In this document: positions 23,294 through 35,263 of the stretch, in pieces
Position numbering within the stretch: the first letter of the stretch is position 1
How the letters are laid out: each line of letters begins with the position of its first letter
DNA from: Monoplex corrugatus
Taxonomy: Eukaryota > Mollusca > Gastropoda > Littorinimorpha > Ranellidae
NCBI GenBank assembly: GCA_030674185.1
Contig: CM060307.1
Span: 52,343,699-52,407,698 of the forward strand
Direction of reading: 5' to 3'
Length of the DNA stretch: 64,000 bases
Program-made: the position numbers and the translations under genes
Notes under the pieces: model-generated
Database searches by the model: none
What the model was told of the DNA's origin: nothing
Seen by the model: only the letters and a program-made list of their open reading frames with translations

Positions 23294-23507
23294 CAGTTTG
23301 AACATGACAGGTTTGCTAGCCATTTGAGCATGACAGGTTTGCTAGCCATTTGAACATGATAGATTTGCTAGCCATTTGAACATGATAGGTTTGCTAGCCA
23401 TTTGAACATGATAGGGTTGTTAGCCATTTGAACATGGCAGATTTGCTGGCCATTTGAACATGATAGGTTTGCTAGCCATTTGAACATGACAGGTTTGCTA
23501 GCCAAAC
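23294..23507. repeat. 26-bp minisatellite, about eight copies
   Basis: Unit CATTTGAACATGATAGGTTT plus GCTAGC. Copies are 80-95 percent alike, mostly transitions. A short two-copy repeat, AGGCTAGCACTTTAGATAAA, follows at 23602 and 23636. Confidence 0.93.
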
Positions 23508-23509
23508 AC

Positions 23510-24440
23510 ATACCCTCCTCCTTTCTTATCGTTTACATAGGACCAGGAAATAGCAGTTTTTTGTATTAAAGTGTAAAAACGTAAACAGTAGTTTACGTTT
23601 AGGCTAGCACTTTAGATAAATCAAAAAATACATCTAGGCTAGCACTTTAGATAAATAAATAAATAAATAAATAAATAAACGCACAGTGCTGGTTTCAGCC
23701 ACCTGTGTTAAAAATGAGCACGAATATATCTATTGAGGGCAGGTCAGAGAGAGAGTTCATTGCCTCATGGAAAGAGGATCAAGTCAGACAGGGGAAGCAA
23801 ACTGTTTGAATTTGCAGCGTATAATCGCGTTAGGTCTGCTCGTGGTGAGGGCTTCTGTTTCCCTAAGACTGTCTCTGAAGTTGCAACGGCATTTTGTTTA
23901 TTACAAGTGGATAATCCTTGTGAGACAGTAACAAGTGCGTGTGAGTGTAGGGGAATTTCTCTTTTGTTTATCCAAACTGGGCAGTGTAGACTTTAATATC
24001 TCGTTCATCTAAACATAAAATCTTGTGAGATTGTGATGGTGTTACTTATTTGATCGTGGTTTATTCAAAGTCAACTGGTTTTGTGAAAAGACGACAGAAT
24101 CTAATACCTTTATTCATGATTCACAGTCCCTCGAGTAAGTGTGGCGTTTTTACAGTCAACGATTTTTGAAATAAGTCTATCGCGATATCAGGCCTCTTAT
24201 AAGATCTTGCAAAAAGCGACAGTCTCTGGTTTACCGTTTCCTTCTTACATAAGTCACTGTGTTGGATTCCACTGTTCTGTGACTCAGGTGAGCCTCAAAT
24301 CTAGCATTGCTGTGCAGTTTATTTCAGTGATATGGTGTGGTACGTTGACATATAACCTTGCTGGTTTAATAGAGATGGGTAAGAGATTACTTGCTGGCAT
24401 TTGTTAAATCCTTATTTCATACTTATTTTTGCTTGCTTGC
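23510..24440. other. no gene recognised
   Basis: Includes (AAAT)n at 23654-23680. The frame at 23733-23996 has no known domain. Nothing else seen. Confidence 0.55.
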
Positions 24441-24468
24441 CTCTTTGTTTGTTTTGGAATATGAGCAA

Positions 24469-24611
<143 letters not shown>

Positions 24612-24744
24612 TCCTTTACACTGAAGGTTGTTTTCATTAAAAAAAAAAAAAAAGAAAAGAAAAAAGAATTCTGAGTATCTCAGAAAACAACCTTACCTAG
24701 CTAACAACCTTCCACACAAGAGACTCCGAAGAAACAAGCGAATC

Positions 24745-25028
24745 TAATGGCCCAACGTCAAGTTCAGCCAATCACTACTCGCCCAGTGTGGTAACGAGGG
24801 CATAGAAACTATCACCATGAAAACACGATGGCAATGGATTGGGCACATCGTCCGAAGAGAGCAGGATAAGATCGCCCGGACTGCCCTTAGAAGGAAGACG
24901 TAAAAGAGGAAGATCCAAGAACAACTGGCGACAAACACTTGGAGACCTCAAAGCCCTGAAATAAACCCACGTTCTACACAGATGCTAGCCCAGAACGGAC
25001 ATGAGCGGAGAACCTTTGTTGCTGCCTA
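24745..25028 (+). mobile_element. RTE-like LINE C-terminal fragment
   Basis: Words in order: NEGIETITMKTRWQWIGHIV, RREQDKIARTAL, RRKRGRSKNNWRQTLGDLKA and, after a frame change, MLAQNGHERRTFVAAY. This matches the pattern known to me for RTE-clade C-termini (RRKW-WIGH-LR, KRKRGRP-NTWRR, W-F---L). Stops and frameshifts show it is dead. It abuts copy C of the CR1-like element. Confidence 0.6.
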
Positions 25029-25030
25029 CA

Positions 25031-25414
<384 letters not shown>

Positions 25415-25504
25415 CATAGTGGGAAATAATAAATATCGGTAAAAATTAAATAATCTCTTTTAGATCGTCTTGGTTTTACGTGTGAGGACTGGTTGTATGG
25501 GGTA

Positions 25505-25645
25505 ATTTATGGTGGGAGAAAAGTAGGAAGTGATGGGAAGACAACATCCAAGAATGGACAGGACTGAACTTCAGCAGGTACCAGAAGTGGCAGGGGACCA
25601 GGAGAGATGGAAGAAACTCATTGCAAAGTAATCAGAGATGCTCCT
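25505..25645 (+). mobile_element. LINE C-terminal scrap
   Basis: Reads DNIQEWTGLNFSRYQKWQ and, in the next frame, DQERWKKLIAK. This resembles the end of LINE proteins (DNI-EWTGL-F, then R-RWR-L). Too short to classify. Confidence 0.4.
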
Positions 25646-25927
25646 ACGACTTGCAAAGTTTCGGGATAAGTAGAGTAATACGACTTGCAAGATTTCGGGA
25701 TAAGTAACGTAATGGTAAAATACGGGATGGATAGCTACAGGCGTATGGTGTTGATTCTTGTAATATTATTGTTGCTTTAGCTGGTGTCGTTATTAGCATT
25801 CTGATTATTGCTGATGGATTACAGCCTGTTTGTGAATCTGCGTGTGTGCATGTTTGTGAAGGTGTGTGCCTGTTTCTGAAAGAGTATATGCATGTCTGAG
25901 TGTTTGTGTATGTGTATGTGCGTTTGT

Positions 25928-25928
25928 G

Positions 25929-25984
<56 letters not shown>

Positions 25985-26060
25985 TGCGTGCGTGCATGCG
26001 TGCGTGCTTGTGTGTGTGTGCGTGTGCGTGTGTGTGCACGTGTGTGTGTGCGCACACGAT
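25928..26060. repeat. (GT)n microsatellite with GCGT variants
   Basis: About 25 GT units, then GTGC-rich sequence, 250 bases upstream of the transporter start codon. Confidence 0.93.
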
Positions 26061-26247
26061 CTGTTTAATGTCTACTATTAGAAGTAATAATGATAATAGG
26101 GATGATGATGGTGATGATTATGAAGATGAAGATGATGATGATATGATGATTGATGATGATGATGATAATGATGATGGACAACAGCGAAAATACATGTTGT
26201 ACTACCATTACTAAAAAGTAAACAGATATGGAATTTAATTTAAAAAA

Positions 26248-26286
26248 ATGATTCCGAGCTTGGAGACGCTATATGGCGACAACTGA
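26248..26286 (+). CDS. possible upstream ORF of the transporter gene
   Basis: ATG at 26248 opens 12 codons to TGA at 26284-26286, 26 bases before the first transporter ATG and in another frame. If the transcript starts upstream, this could dampen translation. The transcription start is unknown. Confidence 0.3.
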   Translation: MIPSLETLYGDN

Positions 26287-26312
26287 AATTGAAACTGACA
26301 GCCAACTGCCGT

Positions 26313-26498
26313 ATGTTCAGTATGAAGCACAAGACGTGGGGAGAGCTGTTACATGCCGAGGGTCCTTCGAACGGCCCGCTAACGGAGGGGGACACTGAAA
26401 AAGGGGACACCGATGATGGAACCGATGAAGAAAGGCAACAAATCCAGAGAAACAAACTTATGTACACACGCTTCCTCGCTGCTGCTTCCTTCGTTTGT
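26313..26498 (+). CDS. transporter exon 1 (codons 1-62)
   Basis: Phase 0 end at FVC, followed by the strong donor GTAAGT at 26499. It splits TM1: YTRFLAAASFVC lies here and GLVTSQRGPSILDLG in exon 2. Confidence 0.82.
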
Positions 26499-29045
26499 GT
26501 AAGTCAGGGAGGGAACTAACAAGGCTCAGGGTGGAAAGTAGCCTGTAATTTTGGTATAACCATATTAACTTGTGAACGAACAATATTGAAGCATAACTAC
26601 GCAAAGAATGTGTGTCTTGAAAACCAACCTATAGTGTTTTTTTTTTGAGCTGCCAAGCTTTAAGGATACATTTGACTTGATTTAAGTGCCGTAGTTTAAG
26701 CCCTTAATGGTCAGTGATATATATGGGCCTTAATGTTCGGTGATTTGTCTGGTGGGAGCTCGAGATATTCAGAGATTTGTCTGGTGCGAGTCCTAAATAT
26801 TGATTGAATCGTTTGGAGTGAGCCCTAAATATTCAGTGATTTGTCTGGTGTGAGCCCTGAATGTTCACTGACGTGTATGATGTCATCATCATCATCATCA
26901 TCAGGTGCCCTACCGCATGGCGTTGGCGACCATGGACTTCCATCTGTCTCTATCTCTCGTTGCCCCTAGCATCTCCCCTACCCTCCTCGTCCCCAGCCAC
27001 TTTGCATGTCCGTCCAGCATTCTCTCCCTGGGTCTACCCGGTGCTCTCTTTCCCTCCAGCTTTCCCGTTGTGACCAGGTGCTCCAAATCCCCCTTCCTCA
27101 TAATATGGCCTATAAATGTTGCTTGTCTTTTCCTAATCTTCCTTATGAGTGATCTACTTGTGTCTGCCTCCATCAAGACTGTCTCGTTTGTTTTCTTTGC
27201 TGTCCATGGAACTCTCAACATTCTTCTTAGAAACCACATCTCGGCTGCCTCAATCTTGTTCTAGCTTTGCTTGCTGACTGTCCACGCCTCGCATCCGTAC
27301 AACAGTATTGGTTCTATATAACATTCAAGGACTCTCTTTCTGATGTTAATTGATAGGCATTTGTTGGTAAGAATGCTTTTCATCTTCTTGAATGCTGTTT
27401 TGGCTTGGCCGATTCTGCCAGCTATTTCCGATGTGCATCTGCCGTCTGATGAAATGACCGTTCCTAGGTATTTGAACTTATTAACCTGTGTCAAGGTTGT
27501 GCCATTTGCTGTTATTTTGCATGAGGGGATTTCATGTTTTTTACTGATCACCATGACTTCAGTCTTCCTGCTGTTAAGTTCCAACCCCTTACCTTTGCTT
27601 TCTATTTCTAGTATATTCACAAGGTTTTGTGGTCCCTTTCATTTTCTGCAATTAGCACGATGTCATCTGCGTATCGAATGTTGTTTATCATTTTCCCTCC
27701 AACCTTTAATCCAGGGTCTTCTTCTAGGTTTCTCATGATGTTTTCGCTGTAAAGTGAAAACAGATCTGGTGACAAAACACAACCCTGTCTGACTCCTCTT
27801 TTGATGTTTTGGAAAGAGCTTATATTGTTTTCTATTCTCATTGCAGCTGTTTGTTCCCAGTACATATTCCTGATTATTCGAATTTTTTTCCCATCAACAT
27901 TGAGTCTCTCCAGTTGGTTGATCAATTCTTCATGTCGTACCCGATCGAAAGCCTTGGTATGGTCAACAAAGCATAAGTACAAATCCTTATTCATGTCAAT
28001 TGACCTCTCTATGATAGTTCTTAGGATGTATATGGCATTAATAGTTCCTTTCACTTCCACAAATCCACACTGTTCTTCTGCTATTTCTCTTTTGATTCTA
28101 TTCCTTGTCCTCATCATGATTATTCTTAACAGGATTTTTGTTACATGACTCATCAAACTGATTGTGCGATGGAGTTCGCATTCTATAACCCCTGTCTTCT
28201 TTGGAAGTGCAATGAAAATTGATTTTGACATATCTTTGGGGATTTTTCCAGTGTCGTAAATTTCATTTAGGAGGACAGTATTGGTTCTATATAACATTCA
28301 AGGACTCTCTTTCTGATGTTAATTGATAGGCATTTGTTGGTAAGAATGCTTTTCATCTTCTTGAATGGTGTTTTGGCTCGGCCGATTCTGCTGGCTATTT
28401 CTGATGTGCATCTGCAGTCTGGTGAAATGATCGTTTCCAGGTATTTAAACTTATCAACCTGTCTCAAGGTTGTGCCGTTTGCTGTTATTTTGCATGAGGG
28501 GATTTCATGATTTTTACTGATCACCATGTCTTCCTGCCGTAGAACCATGCGGCTCGCCTTGTTCTCTGCAAGCCCAGGCGTGAGAGTGCAAAATCTCTGC
28601 TTAGAACACTTCATTGGCTCCCGGTAAAGGCTAGGATTCAATATAAAGTTGCCTGTCTCTGCTTTCAGTGTATCTATCATGAAAACATGCCATCCTATCT
28701 TGCCAACCTCCTGCAGAGTTACAAACCTTTTTGAACGCTCCGCTCTTCTGACACCTCACTGTTGACTGTTCCTCGCTTCTCTCTAGACACCTTTGGTGAA
28801 AAGTCTTTCTCTGTCTTTGGCCCAAATGTATGGAACTCTGTACCATTGTCTCTCAGAAAAACTAAGTGTTTCTCAACCTTCAAACAGCACCTGAAATCAC
28901 ACCTCTTTCAAACTCACCTAATCTAAAGAGCCTTAGTTTGTAAGTCTGTCATCAAACTAATTTCTCCTGCCTGTATAATAGTATTTTATATATGGGCCTA
29001 TAGAGCAAAGTTTGTGTGTGCGTGCATGTGTGTGTGTATGTGTGT

Positions 29046-29100
<55 letters not shown>

Positions 29101-29459
29101 TGTGTGTGTGTGTGTGTGTGTGCGTATGTGTGCATGAGTGAGCATGTGTGTGTATCACTGTATGTGTACAGCTGAGGAGGGGATAGGGGACAAACTGAGT
29201 GGGAAAGAGACTGAAATACTTTAAGAAATTTCTTAATCATTTTTGTATGTAAATTGTGATATATGATATGCGAATAGATTATAATTTGTGAGGTAATTTT
29301 GATTGTCAAGGTGTTAATGATGTAATACTGAAGTTATGATGTTTTTCCTGTATATGAATTAGAATTTTTTTATCGTCATTCAAAATATTGATTATAATTT
29401 TATGTACAACTATTGCATGCACAAACACACACACACACACGCATGCAAACATAGCACAC

Positions 29460-29538
<79 letters not shown>

Positions 29539-32500
29539 TACATACATACATACAAACACACACACACACATACACATATTCTTACACACACACACACACG
29601 CACAGCAACGCACACGCACACACACACACACACACACGTACACACACACAGGCACACGTCCTGTGGACAATGTCTTCAATTCGTCTGTACATACCCTGAG
29701 GATCCGTTTTGTGTCGGTCTGCTATTTCTTTGCATCTTGTTTTCAGCCAAGCTTCCTTAGCTTCATAGCACCTATTCCTGATTTCTTTGTTATATTTTTG
29801 TATATCTCCTCGTTTCTCTTTGCCTTCCTCCGTTCTTCCATCAAACCTAAAATTTCTTTTGTCATCCAGTTCTTTTTTGCTTTTATATCTACTTTAGGGA
29901 TTTCTTCACAAGCTTCATTTATCGAATTTCTCAGCTTTGTCCATTGTTCCTCACTGTCACCAACGTCTTCCAGACCATTGAATTTGTTTTGAACATGTAC
30001 GCTAATATTTTTACGTATCACTTCATCTGTCTTTAAGAGTCCAAAATTTAGTTTGATGTTGCTTTTGGTCAGTTTCCTTTTCCTTAATTTAGCCTAAATC
30101 TTCCCACTACAGGATTGTGGTCACTGTTGCAGTCTGCGCCTGGTAGTGTTTTTGCTGACAGTAAAGAATTTCTGAATCTTTTATTAATCAGGATGTAGTC
30201 AATCTGATTTTTGGTACTAATTCCTGGACTCATCCAAGTCCATTTTCTTCTATTAGGCTGCTCAAACCAGGTGTTTCCTACTATGAACTCATTCATCTGT
30301 GCCCATCTACAAGTCTCCCTCCCCTTTCATTTTGTGTACTAGGCCATGAGGTCCAACTATATCGTCCACCCTAGCCTTTCCCACTTTAGCATTGAAATCT
30401 CCCATTATTATTGTAACTTCTTGTGATTTACATTGTGTCTTGGCCATCTCTTATACTTCGTAGAAGTTGTCGATGTCTTCCTGAGTACCTGAATGATGTT
30501 GATATCAAATGGCCTGCCACCCAATTAACCAGCAAAACTCTGTCGGACACAGCCCAGTATCCCTTCACTGCTTTTGATTTATCTCTGTCCATTACGATGC
30601 CTACTCCTCTTTCATGTGAGTTTCCACCAGAATATATTACTATATATTACTGTATACTCTCCTGATGTTATCATGCCTGCCCCCTTCTATCTCACTTCCC
30701 CTAGTCCTAAAATACTAATGTTAAGCCTTTCCATCTCCATTTTGATATTGTCTAATTTACCTTTTCGCAACAATGTTCTAATGTTCCATGTTGCGATTTT
30801 GATATAATTTTCTGAGGTTGAGGTTGATCGCAGTAGCTTGCTGACGGTTTGGTGTCACCTGCACAGCATGACAGTCCCTACCGGAAGAAGATGCTCCATA
30901 GGAGCCCCTATTTATGTCGTTACACTTCTTTTCATTGGATTGTCTGGCCATGATATCTTGGGACAGTACGATGGTGGTTTCCCGTTGCCTTCCACCGGTT
31001 TGTTTACGGTCTCTCCGCTAGCCTTTGTAGTTCCCACGACAATCTACGAGGCAGTAGGGCGATTTTTTTTCAAGGTTTACTCCCTTAGCCTTATTCTCTC
31101 CCGAGATGTCCGCAAGGCAGTGGAGCTATTTGCCCATAGCTGGGGGTCTGGTTCGTGGGCACCAGGACATATTCACACACCGGTAGGCCTGCGTGCCGCA
31201 CGTCTGGGGGCCAGACCTCCTCCGAGTCCCTCGAGATTTAGCCTGAATGCGTGAGGTGCTCAGTTACCACATGTCGCCACGAGGAGGCATAACGTAGGGC
31301 TTGCTGATGGAGAGGCTATGTACCGACAGGGAGAGACTTACGCATTCTGCTCTCCTTGTCGCATAGCTGCAAGCAGCAGCGCTATTCAGCGGTGCAGGCT
31401 GAAAGTGAGAGATGACAAGCACGCAGTCACTAGCCAACACACTAGACGTATCACATCTGCCTTTTGACATGCATGATATGTTTACTAAATGTAGTCAGTT
31501 CAAAACTGGGGTACACAGAATAAAAAAAAATCAGTTTTCCTTGAAATGCTTGTTCTCAGCTGTTCTAATTCTTTTATTTATTTTTTTACATTTATTTTAC
31601 TTTGGTGAACGTTATTGAATGTTTATGGCAAAACTGCTAACTATACGATCACAATATCACAGGGTTTGGTGACGTCACAACGAGGTCCGTCCATCTTAGA
31701 TCTGGGTGACATCACTCATTCTGATATCCAGTCCATGGCTTCGCTCTTCGCCCTGGGGGCAGGAGGTCACCTGATGGGGTGTGTGGGGGCAGGGCTGGTG
31801 CTGGGGCGACTGCACGGTAGTGTGTTCCTGTTCTGGGTGTTGGCGGGTGTGGCGGTCAGCACGGCGGCCCTGCCCTTGAGTCACAAGTACGGCGGTATGG
31901 CCGCTCTCTACTGCATTAGCTTTATCGGCATTGGCTGTGTTGAGACAGGTAAGCCTTCAACAGGTGTCCGTGATAAAGGTAAAGGCTGCCCATAAGCCGC
32001 AAGTCGAAGGATAGTGAGGTGGTAGAGACCTCAGGGCCAGCATATAAATATGAAAATGATACCCGTTTCTTCTCTTTAGCTGCTTTGCCTTTCCAAAGCC
32101 TGAACAGAAACAGGTACACATTCACATCTGGGTGAACTGACGGCTGCACGCACCAAGTTCTTCTCGGGGGGAGGTTTATCCACAAACCTACGCAATCGAG
32201 ATGAAAGGCGGGAGATCAACTTGTCTCAACGCTGATCAAGCCTCGATACTGAGGCCATGAGACTATGTTCATTTTTGCCATGTTATAAAGTCTTCAACAG
32301 TTCTGTAGGATTCTGTGTTTCATTTCGCATAGTGTTAAGTACATGTATTCAAAACGTGTGTATGGTCGCTACGTTATTTTTGCCATGCTACTAATCAGGC
32401 TTTCAACATTTGCCGAATTTGCTTTACTGTTACGACTTCAATAGTTGTCCACGAATCTAATTTCAAATGGTCATATTCCTTGGAATTAAGCCTGCAAAAA

Positions 32501-33624
32501 ATAAGAAAAAAAAAAAAAGAAAGAAGAAAAAAAAAGAAAAAAGAAAAAGGGGGGGGGGGGGGGGGGGGCGAACCTAAGCTCTCATTTGAGGCAGAAGGAG
32601 CTTGTTTGTTTTGTCAATGCAGTTCGTATGGGAATGGGAAAGCTTTGATTTCAAAACCCACGAAGTGCCCCAGCCTCAGGTAACTGCCGCTGTAGGTCCT
32701 AGGAAAATTCTTGAACCACAGGGAAGGAGACAAATACTCTGAACAGCAAAGGTGCACCTGCTGAAACCCAGTTATTTTCATGTCTGGTACAGCGTTCCCA
32801 TGTTCTCGGATTACGTGTATTGTGTGCTGTTTTGCCCTCACGTTGCTGCATACTTTGAATAAACCGTCTTTGGTGGTCATACACGTTGGCTGTTTTCATG
32901 CTTCCATCAGCCACCCATGCATGACGTGACCTACGTGATCATTAACGTGCATATTTGATATTCTGTGTCCATATACACATGAACAGGGTTCAGGTACTGG
33001 TAGGTCTGCAAATATGTTGACCTGGGATATCGGAAAAATCTCCACCCTTTACCCACCAGGCGGAAGTATGCAGGAAGGATCGAACCCAGTACCTTTCGAT
33101 ACAAAATGCTGTAAGTGGCCCTAACTTTCGCCAAAATGTTTTTAAAATGCTGCAGGGAATACGTCAGAATCAGTGCTAGGGCTTTTATAAATTTCATGTT
33201 GTTCAATACAAAGCTTGCTTCTTCTGGAGCGATTTCATCTTCTAATTCTTTTTTGTCATCTACTGACGAATATGTAACTCGAATGTCATGCTTGCTTTTC
33301 ATCTTTTTTTTTTTACTGGGAATTCTGACGCACACTAAGAGCAAGTATTACAGCTTGTACTCCCAAAGGGGATAAAACAAGAACAGTCAAGATTAAAACT
33401 TGGGATTTTTTGTTTAGAGGGAGGGGCGACTTTGCGGGGTTGGCCACTTCTCTCACCTCTATTTTTTTTTTTTACCGATTCAGTGCCATTATTGGTCATC
33501 ATTCTGACAAACCAACACACTACCGAACCCAGGATTATTTCATCCCAGTTTCAGTGCTTAAAAGTCGAGGGGAGCCATCAGTAACATGGTGCACACAAAA
33601 GACTTCACATCGGTGGAGATCAAA

Positions 33625-33658
<34 letters not shown>

Positions 33659-34937
33659 CGTGCGTGCGTGTGGTGTGTGTGTGTGTGTGCGTGCGTGTGT
33701 GTCTGCGCGTGCGTGTGTGTGTGTGCGCTTGCTTGCTTATGTGTGTTTCAACGTGGTGCTGACAATGATGCTTATATCTGGCTTTTCTACAGGGAGCTAC
33801 GCAGGTATTGCCAAGAGATGGGGACGTCAAGGGGGACGAATCGTCCAGCTGCTTCAGCTTCTCTTCGTGCTGGGAGGAGTTGTTTCTCCTGGTCTAACAC
33901 AGTTTTTCCTGGTCCCCAGATATAGTCACCGGCACATTGCTGTGGACAACATTACTTTCAGCGATGGACAAATTGATACCACAATATCCTCACCACAGTG
34001 GAACACTGAAGAATACCTGACCTCAATTAACTCGTCCTTCTCGGAATCTTTTATGTCTGATGAGAGCAGCTTCAATGAGACCGGAAAAAGTACTGCGTCA
34101 GGAGATATGAACACCAGTGTGCACATTGCCTATATCATCAGCGGCTCATTAGCTCTTCTCATATCCGTCCTTTTCTTGATTAATTTCTGCCTCAGAAAGG
34201 AACAGGAAGCATCTCCCACATGGAAGGGCGACCCGCCAGCGCCTGTGCAGCTACAAGTGCGAGATGCACGAGTGTCTGTGCTGCTTTTCGTAGCACTCTT
34301 CTTCTTTCTTGTGTCTGCTGTGGAGGAAAGCATGCATCAGTTCCTGTTCACTTTCATGGTGTATGAAGCTCACTGGTCAGCCCACATGGCAGCCTGGGTC
34401 ACCACTTGGTTCTGGTGTGGGATGCTGTTAGTTCGTGTGGCAGCCTATTTTCTGCCCAACAATGTGGGAAACGAAGTCATTTTAGCTTTGTCCTGTGCCA
34501 TTCTGCCGTGCACATTGGCAGGTCTCCATGCTAGTGTCGTCTTCTCCAACGATGATGGTGCATGGGCCTGTGTGTTCTTCTTGGGTATGTCCATCTCCCT
34601 CATCTTTCCCGTGTCCTTCACGTGGTTCCATACCAGTTTGGCCCAGAGGCCGTCTGCAGTGTCTGCTGTGGTGATGGTGTCCACAGCTGTGTCAGGCATT
34701 GTCAATCCTCTTGTTTTGGGCTACTTGTTCCACAGTGGGCACTACACAGGCTTCTCCTTTCTCCTGATGGGGGAGGCTGTGCTGGGTCTTCTGGTCTTCC
34801 TGCTGCTGTACGTGCTGTCGCACCAGCTGACAGCCACCTGGCACAGCGTGTCTGCCAGGAAGTCCATGTACATAGATCCAGGCAAGCTGGAGGAGATTAA
34901 TGACAGTGATGTGGACGCTCTAGAGTCCGACTTGTGA
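26313..34937 (+). CDS. MFSD4/NaGLT1-like major facilitator transporter (3 exons)
   Basis: Exons 26313-26498, 31663-31948 and 33793-34937 join to 1,617 nt, 538 residues. Residues 1-50 are a polar, acidic cytoplasmic tail. Twelve hydrophobic segments follow: TM1 about 50-75 with GPSILDLG, close to the GP-LLDLG signature of MFSD4-type carriers; TM2-5 to about residue 190; a Ser/Asn-rich loop with four N-glycosylation sequons (NIT, NSS, NET, NTS), fitting an extracellular TM5-6 loop; then TM6-12. VETGSYAG in TM4 parallels the DTGGN motif of the family. By family, a plasma-membrane solute carrier; the substrate (sugar, possibly Na+-coupled) is inference. An in-frame stop at 26241 and no earlier ATG fix the start at 26313, or at Met4 (26322), which has the better context. 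Intron 1 is 5.2 kb of LINE debris. MFSD4A against MFSD4B cannot be decided. Confidence 0.88.
26880..28275 (-). mobile_element. LINE family X, reverse transcriptase to 3' end
   Basis: In intron 1 of the transporter, antisense to it. From 28275 down: KIPKDMSKSIFIALPKK, DLYLCFVDHTKAFDRVRHEE (palm), GVRQGCVLSPDLFSLYSE, catalytic NIRYADDIVLIAE, then KFKYLGTVISSDGRCTSEIA, LLYGCEAWTVSKQ, FIGHIMRKGDLEHL, KLEGKRAPGRPRERMLDG and RDRWKSMVANAMR, ending in a (CAT)n tail at 26882-26903 (that is, (ATG)n on its own strand). Frame changes near 27618 and 27250 and a stop near 27263 disable it. The RT N-terminus is lost at 28275. Confidence 0.9.
28276..28530 (-). mobile_element. LINE family X, second partial copy
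   Basis: Repeats 27304-27550 (KFKYLETIISPDCRCTSEIA on) directly upstream of the longer copy, with about 8 percent differences. It replaces the RT N-terminus expected there, so the locus was rearranged. Confidence 0.85.
28535..28930 (+). mobile_element. CR1-like LINE C-terminal fragment
   Basis: Plus-strand words NHAARLVLCKPRRESAKSLL, LHWLPVKARIQYKVACLCFQ, YLANLLQSYKPF, TVPRFSLDTFGEKSFSVFGP and TFKQHLKSHLFQTHL. A TGA near 28732 interrupts. It belongs to a different family from copies A-C and joins the antisense LINE X piece at about 28532. Confidence 0.85.
29013..29150. repeat. (GT)n microsatellite
   Basis: About 45 GT units with GTAT interruptions, in transporter intron 1 (UG in the sense transcript). 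Confidence 0.93.
29425..29655. repeat. (CA)n microsatellite
   Basis: About 45 CA units with CATA and CGCA variants. With the GT array 280 bases upstream it could pair in single-stranded RNA or DNA. Confidence 0.93.
29700..30880 (-). mobile_element. LINE family X, endonuclease and linker
   Basis: From 30850 down: KLDNIKMEMERLNISILGLG (endonuclease start), SGGNSHERGVGIVMDRDKSK, NEFIVGNTWFEQPNRRKWTW, KNQIDYILINKRFRN and the catalytic ADCNSDHNPVVG; then the linker MIRKNISVHVQNKFNGLEDV and KKNWMTKEILGLMEERRKAK. Several stops lie between 30330 and 30600. It is the 5' part of the element whose RT lies at 26880-28275, and is divided from it by the CR1-like piece and two microsatellites. Confidence 0.85.
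30881..31290 (-). mobile_element. LINE family X, 5' region (probable)
   Basis: Continues upstream of the endonuclease without a visible join; on the minus strand it reads ARQSNEKKCNDINRGSYGAS and CHAVQVTPNRQQATAINLNL with stops further up. Assigned by adjacency. The plus-strand frame 30838-31254 is its shadow. Confidence 0.45.
31663..31948 (+). CDS. transporter exon 2 (codons 63-157)
   Basis: Acceptor ATATCACAG, with a CTAAC branch-point-like site at 31637-31641. Carries the rest of TM1, TM2 (ASLFALGAGGHLMGCVGAGL), TM3 (FLFWVLAGVAVSTAALPL) and most of TM4. Ends in phase 1 at GAGACAG before donor GTAAGC. Confidence 0.9.
32015..32265 (-). mobile_element. SINE-like repeat, family S1
   Basis: GAGGTGGTAGAGACCTCAG, GGCCAGCATA, CTGCTTTGCCTTTCCAAAGC, CATCTGGGTGAACTG and AAGTTCTTCTC follow in the same order as in the copies at 7878 and 54142. 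It lies in transporter intron 2, 65 bases after exon 2. Confidence 0.6.
32925..33116 (-). mobile_element. tRNA-derived SINE, family S2
   Basis: On the minus strand a B box GGTTCGATCC follows a degenerate head, then GGTGGGTAAAGGGTGGAGA, TTTTTCCGATATCCCAGGTC and GACACAGAATATCAAATATG. I recognise this body as a repeat common in gastropod genomes (from memory). Flanks show no clear target duplication. Confidence 0.7.
33626..33750. repeat. (GT)n/(GC)n tract before transporter exon 3
   Basis: UG-rich in the sense transcript; ends about 40 bases before the exon 3 acceptor. A normal pyrimidine stretch (CTGGCTTTTCTACAG) intervenes. Confidence 0.92.
33793..34937 (+). CDS. transporter exon 3 (codons 158-538)
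   Basis: Acceptor TTTTCTACAG at 33783-33792; phase 1 join gives VETGSYAGIAKRWG. Encodes TM5 (LLFVLGGVVSPGLTQFFL), the glycosylatable loop, TM6 to TM12 and an acidic tail ending DVDALESDL before TGA. The open frame extends upstream into a (GT)n tract, but that part is intron. Confidence 0.92.
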
Positions 34938-35257
34938 TGTGTGCTACGTGAGAATGATCGCGTCTCCGGGACAGTCTGATTTTGTTTAAGGCCTAATTAT
35001 GCTTATCACTCCAATGAAGCTTTTAACTTGACATTACACCACAGGAGACCATTGTATATAGCCGCCATTGTTGTTTGGAATGTTGTGATTGGAAAGGCAG
35101 TTCACGACGAATACGGTAAAGCTGCAAAGCGCATCATCTTGTTTTCAATCTCAAAAATAGATGCTGTCACGGTTTCTTCATAAAAAATAGTACTGGTACT
35201 TCATTTTCAAGTCATTCGACGAGTCTTTAAAGCTCAAAAACCGAATGGCAGTGAATG

Positions 35258-35263
35258 AATAAA
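35258..35263 (+). terminator. candidate polyadenylation signal of the transporter gene
   Basis: First AATAAA after the stop codon, 320 bases downstream, in AT-rich sequence. A second AATAAA-containing stretch lies near 35320. Confidence 0.4.

Noticed and set aside
23294..23507. CRISPR-like array
   Set aside because: Units are contiguous with no spacers, in a eukaryotic genome; it is a minisatellite. The same applies to the 43-bp and 48-bp arrays.
30838..31254. 138-codon plus-strand frame with hydrophobic stretches
   Set aside because: It is antisense to the 5' part of LINE family X and has no known domain.
33410..33792. N-terminal extension of transporter exon 3 through the (GT)n tract
   Set aside because: A clean acceptor at 33792 in phase with exon 2 gives the conserved VETGSYAG join; the extension is a Cys-Val repeat.
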